A stretch of 64,000 nt of DNA from the NCBI RefSeq assembly GCF_051020765.1, contig NC_134936.1, positions 4,339,045-4,403,044 on the forward strand. The letters are read 5' to 3'. The notes below the pieces were generated by a model that did no database searches, was not told where the DNA came from, and worked only from the letters and a program-made list of their open reading frames with translations. The first letter of the stretch is position 1. The number at the start of each line of letters is the position of its first letter. Shown here piece by piece: positions 23,001-35,000 of this stretch. The stretch comes from Lasioglossum baleicum (Eukaryota > Arthropoda > Insecta > Hymenoptera > Halictidae). Both the position numbers and the translations under genes were made by a program.

Positions 23001-26000
23001 GGCGGCCTCGTTACGGCACTGCACATAACACACGTGTCATACATTTATTAAAAATTTAATTTCCCCATAGCAAACGCGATTCAAATAAATCTTGAAAAGG
23101 ATCCAAAATAGGATCGAAATTATCAAAATTGCTTTATAATTCGTAATAAACGGTCGAACCGTTGCGCCGAAAGCATTTAACATTTATTAACAAAATACCA
23201 TCGATAGGTAAACATATTTAAAAAATGTAATCGTTGAAAAATCGGAGACTGATTTAATCGATTGATGAAGTTAATCGTCAATCGTTGATTAAAAAGAGAA
23301 ATCATTGAAAAATGAAAGATTGATTCAATCGATTGATGAAGTTAATCGGCAATTGTTGATTAAAAAGAGAAATCATCGAAAAAAAACGTGAAAGCACGTA
23401 AACAGAGTTTGTATTATAGACTAAACTACAATACACCTAAACTCAGTTTACATTTTTTTCAGTATTCATATATTATAGTTTTGATTCCGTATTTCATTTC
23501 GAAATTTCAGCAGTTAATCATTATTTTAACAATTATCCGATTGACGATTAATAATCGTTAATCGCAATTAACGACTAAAGTAGAAATTTAACCGTTAATC
23601 GCAATTAACAATTAATAAGTATTTAATCGTTAACCACAATTTAACGACTAAACGAGGAGATTAATTGTTAATTGCGATTAACGATTGAAGTAGAAATTTA
23701 GTCGTCAATCGTTGATTAAATTTTTGCCCAACTCTGCGGTATACTCGTTTCCAGAATTGTAAGGGTGTGGGATGCGCCTCTCATTTATCGAAAATACAAA
23801 GATGGGATTTTTCACTAGTCAAAAGCGCTAGATAAGAGATCAATCTAGCAGTTGTATGCTTCCGAATAATGCAAATTACGCCTCGTAAACGAAAAAATAA
23901 GACTTTTGAAGGCGATAGCGGCTTAGATAGATTAAGCATCTACCGTTTTTGGCTACTGAAAAACCTCATTTTTATAGTATTTAGAAATGAGATCGCGCAT
24001 CCGACACCATTGCAATTCTAGGAAAATGAGTCTATTCCCTTAATTTTCTTCTGTCCGCCACTGTATGAACAATATTTTAATTTCAGGACCCAAACGTAGA
24101 AGCTGGTCAAGTTGGCACATCACAACAACACACAGGGATAAAGCTAGGATGGATCCAAGGTGTCCTTATACCATGTCTCCTGAACATATGGGGTGTAATG
24201 CTTTTCTTGCGGCTGTCGTGGGTGGTGGCACAGGCCGGCATATTGCAAACCGTCATTATTATCGGAATATCGGCGGCAGTTTGCGTCATCACGACGCTTA
24301 GCCTCAGCGCAATTAGCACTAATGGGGAAGTAAAGGGAGGTGTGTTACAGGATCCCCGTTTTCTCGTTCTTTTTCGCTGTCGAAGGCGTGGCAATGTATA
24401 CTTTAACCACACTCTGAGAATTGTTTTTCCGAGAACCGTGTACTATCGTCTTTAGAGACCGAAGCATGAAATTGCAGCTGCACCACTTTTTCATAAAACT
24501 GTAAATATAGACTTCGATCAGGGAACTTGTAAACCTGACTGCAGAAACACTATCATTCAAATTGTGAGCGATTACTATACCTTGTTCTACGTGACGAGGC
24601 AGTAAAGAGAAGGGTAGCTCTCTGTCGCACTCGAGCGGTTATATTTATGTTTACTGAACTCGTCTCGGTGGACAAGGTATCTATACACTGCGGACGCGGA
24701 ATAAAAATTTTGTACGTCAATTGGAAGAAACAGAAGCCAAGTAAAAAGTGCTCTCTGTAATAATTTTTGTAAATTGAATATAATACATCGATATTTATTG
24801 ATTCGTTTATACTTGTCACTAGTTTAGATTGTTCCTAATTTTTGTTATGAAATGCGTAAAATTTGCAGTCTAGCGTCTTTTTTACAGTTTCACTCGAAAA
24901 TGCACAGTAGGATGGCTCTTATTAACTCTTGTCAAAATTTTTTATCAAAAAGAACTACATTTTTCGCTAAATCGTATTGATATAAAAGATAATGAATCAA
25001 CACTGCAATTTCCAAATTTTGGAAAAGTTTATCGAGTTTTGGTCAAACGTTTTTCTCAATTTTTTCGAAAACGGTTTGTTTTATGAAGGAAAGTAATAGA
25101 ACATGAAAGACGCAGCCTGTCCAGATCTACAGGTTTTGTTTGACATATTTTTCGACGCGGTAAATAGTTTAGAAGATATTCGAGTAAAACGATTTTATGA
25201 GCATTAAATTAATTATTTGAATGTTTAATTAATTTCACAAACTTTCCACAGATTTTTCATTAATTATTTGGAACAAGAGTCGAAAATAAAAGTCACCCTA
25301 ATGAACAGTTACATTATTATATTTTGAAAATTACAAAAATGTATTTATTCAGACTTTTACCGACTTCCACCATGATATACAGTGGATTCAAAAACTATTT
25401 GAACATTAGCCGGATAAGGAAGTCAAAAGTGCCCTTAAACCAAACTGAATTGGCAATAGGCCATTTTATAGCTTATCCAAAGAAAATACTTCGTGTCAAT
25501 TTACAACCCCATATGTCGACACGAGGGGTAATAATGCGATGACAAAGAAAATCAAGGTTTTCTCTTTGTAATTTCTTTTATCCTCTTTAATTGAAAATTC
25601 TGAAACATTCAGGCTTACTTTAGCAATTAGAATGCACAACTTTTTAAGAATTTTTAGCTTTAAAATGGAATGTTGGAAAATTAAAAAAATTTTAGAATGC
25701 CGATTTCTTGTAGAAGTTATGAAATAGTAAGTTTATATTTTCACAGTTTTAGCATCTCGTTGTGGTTGTTAACATGTAATTCTTTCAGAATCAATTTCTG
25801 GAGAATCGTAAATGAAATGTTCAAACACTTCTTGGCGAAGTTTCCGTTTACGTCCAACCTCAGAATTGGATGAAATTTTGGGAATAGGTTCTTTTTTGAC
25901 TAAAATGATAATTGTCAGAAGGATTTTTGGCGAATCGAAAAAAAATTTTTTTACCATTTCAATGTCACTCCGTACCTTACCGACACCACTCCTGTATTTT

Positions 26001-29000
26001 CGTATGCGTGGACGCTCCCCCTACCACCCAACCCTAACTAATTCTGATCGCATAATCTTCCCATTGTAGATATTCAATTAATTGGTTTAACAATTGGAAT
26101 TTTGAAAACATTTTATATTAATTTCCAGAATATACATATTTAACATCTTCAATTAATTGCAAAAATGATTCATCACATCAGCTTTGTTGACCTCATAGCG
26201 CCATAAAAATTCACACATGTGATCTATGATTGAATCATCCTTTACGCCACCTCTACTTAGTTTCTAGATTGATAATAAAATAGTAAACAAAATTTGTCGG
26301 TAAGGTAGGGACTGACATTGAAATGGTCAAAATTTGTTTTTCGAGTCGCCAAAAATCCTTCTGACAATCATCATTTTAATCAAAAAAGAACCTATTCCCA
26401 AAATTTCATCCAATTCTGAGGTTGGACCTAAACGGAAACACAGCCCACTTCTTGAATCGACTGTATGTTGTATGAAAAAGTTAACAATCGTCATTTTTGC
26501 GGATACCGTAAATCTAGTGTTAATGATGTAGCACGGGTAGGTGTACTCATAGTATATTACCTCATTAACTGCCTATAGTAGCTGTCACGAGAGAATAAAC
26601 CCGTGCAAAGACCAGTTTTCGTTCGTTTTTGCGCATCTTCGCCCTAATTGGTCATACTTCCACTCCATACGCCCAATGAAAGTGGGGAGTCCGTAGTGGA
26701 GTGAGAGTTGACTGGATCGCTGCGCCCCCCACCATCTTTCAAGCTGTTCTTGCGCGTAGTTGGAAAAGAGAGATTTGCACTTTGATTAACAATTAACGTT
26801 TATTAACTTAATGTGCAAATCTGTTGTCGTCAGAATTAACTTTACACAACTGAACACAAGCTGCGCGAAACGGGTCTATTCTCTCGTGACGGCGACTTAG
26901 TATATTGCCAAAATCTAATCCTAGACATTAATTTCAATCATAAAATCATAATCGTGCAGATTACATTGCCATGCTTTCGTCTCTATACTGGGTGTCCCAG
27001 AAAGAGTGTTGCAAAGGAACGGTGTGATTCCAAGGCAATTCTAAGACCATTTCTGCCTTTGCCAATTCTCGCCGAAACGCTTTGTCTCCAAGTTATTAAT
27101 GAGAAACAAGGACCAATCAGAAGTGACAGGTAGCACTGAGCAGAGTCGCCAGATGAGGGAAGTGAGCACGAATTGAGTGGAAACAGTTACCTTCGTTCTT
27201 CCAGTAAGATTAGTCACGTGCCGTTGTGACACATACAGGACAGAGAAGAAACGCGTCACGTGGCCGGGCCGCGGCGGAAGCGTGGACAGTAGCGTCGTAG
27301 AAGGGGAAGGTAGAGTGGGGACACAAGTCTTGATCTGGCGACTCTGGTTGAGCGTGGCGTTGCTGTTGGCCGAGCCAGAATCCATCCGCCGCACGGTGTG
27401 ATACAGTAATGTCTCTATCGACGCAAAAAGACTGTAGACGCAGGACGCAGAAAAAAATATCCCCTCCACTGTAGTAATCTGATCTCGACTCGGGTATATC
27501 GGTGTGAACCACTACTAATGCGACGCGGAAAGTCGCAGTCGTAGGCACAGTTCAAAGGCCCGTGCGTCCTCACAATGTAACACCAATATTTAATCTTTTT
27601 TATTATTACTTATTTTTTTATGAAACTCTAGTAAATGTATTTGTGGCATTTTTCTGATTAAAAAAGACCAAACACGACATAATTTCAACTGTATTTAGTG
27701 GTTTAATTGACGATGTACGTTTCGGGCGCAAGGAAGGACAGCCTATGGGAAAGAAAGGGACGCAGAGAGTCGCAGTCGCCGGCACAGTTCAAAGGCCCGC
27801 GCTTGGTCTCGCTTTACACGCGCTGTCCTTCTTTACGTTCGGCTCGGCCATTGAAGCTTAAAAAAATAGCTACCCGTCTACGCTCGACGCAACCTAATCC
27901 CCCCGAGGCTTTTGCGTCGATAGAGACATTACTGTATTTCGATTATTTAGTACAAAACTTACCGACCATCAAAAGTGACTGATGTGTATAGAATTATAAA
28001 AATCACAAAATTAAATTTACTTATATTTGGTGCGATTTTTACTATAATATAGACTTGAGTCAAAAAATATATTCAATAAATTCACATGATAACACATTTG
28101 CAATTTCAATAATTGTCAAATAAAAAATCTACCATGGGTCATTTCACCCCTCGTGGTAGGTATAGTGTTAAGGTAATTAAATTCTTCATGATGTTGTTTC
28201 CTCTTTTTATCATATATTTTGTTGCAACTACTCAAACTCAAAATATGATGATTTCTAATTACTTTAACATAACTTCTACTGTATTGACCGAAAATACGTA
28301 TTCTAACACGTTTTCTGGAACACCCTGATATTTTTCAAAAGTTTTGGAGTAGGTATACTTTGTTTGTTCACATAGATTATTAAGTTCAATAATGTATACT
28401 TCGCAAATATTTCTAGGTGGTATATATTTCATCATATCACGTACCTTGGGAGCTGAATTCGGAGCCTCTGTTGGGATTGTTTTTGCATTTGCAAATGCGG
28501 TCTCAGCCTCGATGAACACCATTGGCTTCTGCGACTCAATGAATGACTTACTACGGGAACATAACATGAAAATCATAGACAATGGAGTAAACGATGTCCG
28601 AATAGTGGGTACACTCGCACTCATCGTCATGATTATGATTTGTGCAATCGGCATGGAATGGGAATCAAAGGTAGCGTTCAGTTCTATATTATTTTTTATT
28701 GCTAACCATGAACAAATAATCATCAGTAGACAGCGGACCTTTGAGCAAAATAAAAATGTTGTGCCTGAATTGCAACAAACTGGAGTGAAACAGATTTTCT
28801 TTCTTAATATTAGGTTGTTGAATACGAAATGTCCGATTTTAGAATGCAAATGTTGCACTGCGTTCTGATAAAAAAATACTGCAGTAAAGTTGTAATATTC
28901 TGCCAACGGCTGTGTTCTACACGGAGAAATATCATGCAGGGATAATTTTTTGTTTGACTGCGTCTACCGCGCCGACCGCCAGTGTTCCGATCAGTGCTTC

Positions 29001-32000
29001 GATTGTGCCCAAATTTTCTCGCGCAGGCGCGAGAAAACAGTAACGTATCTACTGTTGGGTAGCATAGCAGCCAGAGCCCTGAGGCAGTTATATTGACGGG
29101 AATGTATCGAAATAATCTTACCGGACAAAAAGACTCCAGGACGTGTCCTACGAGTTACAAAATATACACAAATACACTTGTTATAGATTCATTTTTCAGA
29201 ATCAAATCATATAAATTTTTAAAAATTCTGCGGGGTGCTTAAGGAACCCCATTTTATCGAGAAGCTTGCGTTACGGAGGCTGAAATCGCCGCGGATGCGC
29301 GAGAAAATTTGGGCACAATCGAAGCATTGGTTCCGATCAGTGTTCCGATATTGTCAAGGATTTTTCGTGCGATGGATTGCCGCCGGTGGTGCTGCGCGGC
29401 CGAAACAGGATCGTATCTATGATGACGAGGTAGTGGAGCCCTGCGCCCTGCGCCTGGAGACAGTTATATTGGCGCGAAAGTATTGACACAATCTGTTCCG
29501 GACAAAAAAACTTCAGGACATGTCCCACAAGTTACAAAATATACACAAATACACATGTCATACATTAATTTTTCAGAATCAAATCATACAAATCTTTTCA
29601 AATTCTGCGGGGTGCTCAAGGTACCCCATTTTATCGAGAATCTTACTTTACTGAGGCTGAAAGCGCCACCAGCGGCCATCCATCGCACGAAAAATCCTCG
29701 ACGATATCGAAACACTGGTTCCGATATGGTGCATCTTTCCTCGCGCATGCGCGGCGATTTCAGCCTCAGTAAAGTTAGATTCTCAATAAAATGGAGTACT
29801 TTGAGCACCCCACAGAATTTTAAAAAATTGATATGATTGATTCTGAAAAATGAATGTATAACATGTGTATTTCTGTATATTTTGTAACTCGTAGGACATG
29901 TCCTGGAGTCTTTTTGTCCAGAGCAGATTGTTTCAGTACATTCCTGTAAATATAACTGCCTCAGGGCCCTGCTACCTCATCATCCTAATATAGATACGTT
30001 ACTGTATTGGCCGCGCATGCGCGAGAAAAGATGCACCATATCGGAACACTGCCGACCGCGCCGAATGTACAAACGAAGCCGAACGTAGAAAAGGACAGCA
30101 TGTAAATACGGATCGCGCAGCCGAAGCGTATCGGTGTGAACCACTACTAATCCAATTACAAAACTTCTTTAGATTCCATTATTTTTTAATGGGACTTTCA
30201 GCAACTTATTCCTGGCATTTTTCTGATTAAAATAACACCAAACACGATATAATTTCAACTGTATTTAGTGGTTTAATCGACGATGAATCGTGTTTGGTGT
30301 CAGTTTAATCAGAAAAATGCCAGAAATAAGTTGGAGAAAGTCCCATAAAAAAAATAATTAAAAATAAAGAACTTTGAGTTGTTGGCAACACAGATTAAAA
30401 ATAATTCGGTCTGCAAAGGGTTATAATAGGTTAAAAAGAATATAACTGTATTTTAAAATTCTTCTAATGTTTTTACTGCGTTAAATTACACCAGCTCATT
30501 TCTGTCACAAATGTATAAAATCCGCTGTCTAATCATCAGATTATAAATGCGCAATACGTTTATATTTACCTGTTTCTCGTGCGTTTTCGCTTCAAAATAA
30601 ACAAAATTCGTTATCGTGTTTCATTGAAGTTTCTACTGTCACTCGTTTTACGTAACTGTATTTTGCAAAAGTATGTAAAATTCACTAAACCAATTTCATT
30701 TAGATCACAACATAGAATTCGCAAACTGAAATTTGGAAATAAGTTACACTTTTAATTTTTAATCAATTCCTCGCGTTTGTTATTATACAGTTGTTATCTT
30801 AATGTTATAAAGCGGAAACAGTTTGTAGTTACCAAAGTTAAGAATGGTTATCACTCAATTTTGCGCAATATTTTTTAACGTTCTGCCTATCCTCTTTGTA
30901 TTTAAAGACGTTTAAAGTTGTTTCTAAACCTACAGATTAGAAATTTATTTATACGTTTACCGTCTTATCGTTATCTAATATCTTTAAAATCTCTAATTAA
31001 TAATAGAAAGAAAAGGTAAACTTTAATTTACCGGACTCAAAATTTGTGCCTTTCTCCTATAAATTATGATGTATTGGGTATGTAATCCAGTAGATCTGTA
31101 CCCGGGACGGCTACAGAACAAAGTTTCGATCCTGTAGGATCAATGGTTCAGGAGTTATGCTTGCTTGAAGTTGAGCAATCTGCAGTGTTTTTGACAGGTA
31201 AGGGTTCCGCCATATTGGTTTGTAGTTTGTAGTGACTACCACGAGCCGCGTACCTTGTCGCCCCCCTCCCCGATGTAATCACCAACCGACTATCACCTAG
31301 CGGCTCTGCTCGGTAAGCGGTGCACGACACTACAATATGGCGGCGCCCTTACCTGTCAAAAACACTGCAGATTGCTCAACTTCAAGCAAGCATAACTCCT
31401 GAACCACTGATCCTACAGGATCGAAACTTCGATCTGCAGCCGCCCTGGTACAAATCTACTGTATTACATACCAAATACATCATAATTTATAGGAGAATGC
31501 ACAAATTTTGAGTCCCGAAAACTATAGAGCAGCCGAAAGAAATGTTTTTAGATTTCTAAATTAATAGAACTAGATTGTTTGATAAAACTAGCAAACGTAT
31601 GCTTTATGGAACACTTTATTGTTTAAAATAAAAAATTCCGAAGAAAACGAGCTAAGGCAGTTTAAAGGAGTTATTAAATAGGAAAATATAGTTGATAAAA
31701 AAACATAATAGATTATAGGCATCTATACATATGAGCAGATATGTTTTATTCTTATTGTATTATTAAAATATTTATGATTATATTTATGTTTGTCCTTTGC
31801 TCAATTGAAGTCAATAAACATTATACCCAGGATCACAATTTTTTAATATTGATGTATTCGTTTCATTCCAGGCACAAAATTTCCTCATAGCAATCATTGT
31901 TGCCGCCATTTTTGATTTTCTGATTGGTACGATTATGGGACCTTCTGGAATACATAATCAAGCGCAAGGATTCCTTGGATTCTCTAGTAAGTAAAGCTTA

Positions 32001-35000
32001 AATTTCTTATCTGAACAGTAATTAATGGTTCACTTCTGCAAGATTATAACTGTTATTATAACGTAATATACATGGTGACTCAATATTCCTTCAACATCCG
32101 GAAGTGGGAGGTTCCTGAGATCACATGAAGCAACATTTTCCTTTGCAAAAATGTTATCTGCGGCTTTGTTAGGAGAGTTATTGACGAAAAACACGGACCA
32201 ATCAGAGCGCGACCTAGACGCGAGTTGGCACAGTCGGCCAATAGACAGTTGGCGCGCAGGGCCGACTTGGCCAACTCGCGTCTAGGTCGCGCTCTGATTG
32301 GTCCGTGTTTTTCGTTAATAACTCCTAAACAAAGCCACAGATAACATTTTTGCAAAGGAAAATGTTGCTTCAAATGATCTTACGAACCTCGCATTTCTGG
32401 CTGTTGAAGGAATGTTGGGACACCCTCTATATTGTATATTTATATCTATCACAGAACCTAGATGCCATTATTTTACCGTAGTGCTACTGTCCTTGAGTTC
32501 AACTATCCCGCTCCTTCAGAGTCTCCGATAATTTCTATAGTTTCTTTTCCTTCCCTTCTTTGTTCCTCTATTCCCGCTTGACTGTATTCATTGCTGTTCA
32601 GGTACTCCGTCCTCTCTTTGCTATTTCTTTTTATCTCCCACACCTTCACTCTTTCCCTTACGCATTCCTTTACCAGACCTCTTCCCTCCGTCCTCTCCAC
32701 TTTTTCCTCAAATCTTAACGCTTTCTCTCCTGCTCTAATTCGTACCTTCTCTCTCATGGTTTCCCCCAGTACCATGTACTCTGACGTTGTCCTATCTAGT
32801 TTCAGGCACCATTTAATGTATGTCCTTTGTACTCTCTCCAGTTCCTCCTCCCTTCCCTTCCACCGAAATATTTCTGCCCCATACGTCATTATCCCATCTA
32901 CTAGACAGTCAAACAAAAACATTCTTATCTTAAATTCACCCCTAAATAATCTTTTCCCTATGCCCCATACTTGCCCCATACATACCATACTTGCTACTCT
33001 CGCTCTTTCTTTAACATGCCCCGTTACGTCTTCATTCCTCTGGATAAAAAATTAAATATGCAGACTAAATAATATTTAGAATTTCAGTTTTGTTAGGTGT
33101 GCAAGAGTGTTGTATGTACATCATCTGAATATAATAGAAAATGCTTCGTGTATTTAGTAGTTAAAGGATAGGTTAATCAAATGTGATAAACTAAAACAGT
33201 ATATTAATTTTTATAGTTATCCTACACTGATGTTTTCTTATTTCTAGCCGATGTCTTCTTGCAAAACATGGGACCAGATTACCGTTTCTCCGAGAACAGC
33301 AATCAAACATTCTTCTCCGTGTTCGCCATTTTCTTTCCATCGGTGACCGGAATTCAAGCGGGAGCTAATATATCCGGTGACTTGAAAGATCCAGCCAGCA
33401 GTATACCGATCGGAACTCTTCTCGCACTGCTAATTTCGATGCTGAGTTACCTCACTTTCGTTTTGTTTGCGGGTGGTGCGGCCTTGAGAGATGCCAGTGG
33501 CCTCGTTAGCGCGAATAACACAATTGTAAATTGCATTCCAGAAGTCAATTGTACCTACGGATTACACAACAGTTATTCGGTGAGCATAGTTTTAATTGAT
33601 TACTTTAATACTGCTGTATGTGACTCGGGTGAGCCGCTCGTATCACAATACCGCGAGTATTATGAATCTAATCGGGTCATAAAGCCCATTACATTATGAA
33701 GTACCTAAGAACTATTAGAGATGTACTCTGTAAGATATTAACGTAAACAGTAAACGATAGATACAACATACAACTTCTCACGAGGAGACCTTGCGTATCG
33801 AGAACGCCGGATCGCAACGAGCTTTTCTGTGGACATAGCTTACGCACCCTCATGAACTATCCAATTGTCTTTAGTCCAGTCAACGAAAAGTTGTAGAGGG
33901 AAATGGAAGGAACACAATTTTTAACTTTGGGTCTTTGTTTGGACTAGTTAGGAGATAAACATACTAAAAGTCCCCACTCCTAGGAGGTGAGCGGAGTGCT
34001 GGGAGGCACATAGAAGGTCCTCTTTTTCGGATTTCCGCTTATATCTCGGAAACTATGCGTCCTAGCGATAAGACCATTCTATACAAAATTAAAACTGACA
34101 AAATGTGCCATAAGATTGATTTCATTCAGTTTTTCGCAATTTCGCATAGATTCCGAGATATCCGCGCTCAAAGTTCACTAATTGTGCTGAAGAGTTAGCT
34201 AGTCAAATAAGGCAAAAAACTTGAGGCAATTTCTTTTTCACAATTAGAGAATTTTGAGCGCGGATATCTCGGAAACTATGCGAGATAGCGAAAAACTGAA
34301 TAGAGTCAATCTAATGGCACATATTGTCAGCTTTAATTTTGTATAGAATGGTATTATCGCTAGGACGCATAGTTTCCGAGATACCCACGCTCAAAGTTCA
34401 CTAATTGTGAAAAAGAACTCTTCAGCACAATTAGTGAACTTTGGGCGCGGATATCTCGGAAACTATGCGAAATAGCGAAAAACTGAATGAAATCAATCTT
34501 ATGGCACATTTTGTCAGCTTTAATTTTGTATACAGGGTGTCCCAAAATTCGTGAAAATCCCGAAAGGGGGTGGTTCCTGAGACCATTTCAAGCGACATTT
34601 TCCTTTGCAAAAATGTTATCCGCGGCTTTGTTTAGGAGTTATTAACGAAAAACACGGACCAATCAGAGCGCGACCTAGACGCTAGTTGGCACAGTCGGCC
34701 CGGCGCGCCAACTGTCGATTGGCCGACTGTGCCAACTAGCGTCTAGGTGGCGCTCTGATTGGTCCGTGTTTTTCGTTAATAACTCCTAAACAAAGCCGCG
34801 GATAACATTTTTGCAAAGGAAAATGTCGCTTTAAATGGTCTCAGGAACCACCTCCTTTCGGGATTTTCACGAATTTTGGGACACCCTGTAGAATGGTCTT
34901 ATCACTAGGAACCATAGCTTCCGAGATATAAGCGGAAAATCGGAAAATGGGACCTTCTACGTGCCCCCCTGTACCCCGCTCACCTCCTAGGAGTATGTTT

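Larger units (their letters stand above)
22113..23195. repeat. Inverted repeat pair around a hAT-like insertion
   Basis: Arms at 22113-22240 and 23067-23195 are inverted copies (GCCGAAAGCATTTAACATTTA, GGATCGAAA, AAATCTTGAAAAGGATCC). A related copy lies at 13440-13648 and 14658-14690. A separate hAT-like element lies between the arms. Confidence 0.7.

Noticed and set aside
27041..27548. Overlapping open frames on both strands
   Set aside because: They lie across transposon ends and inverted repeats, with no family motif.
28259..28906. 215-codon minus-strand open frame
   Set aside because: It is the antisense of exon 4 and its flanks, caused by the open exon frame.
29483..29836. Open frames in the 29.2-29.8 kb region
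   Set aside because: They arise within a perfect hairpin, so both strands read similar text. No family match was recognised.
32591..33055. 154-codon open frame on the + strand
   Set aside because: It is the antisense of the LINE ORF2 fragment. The minus strand has recognisable reverse-transcriptase tail text.
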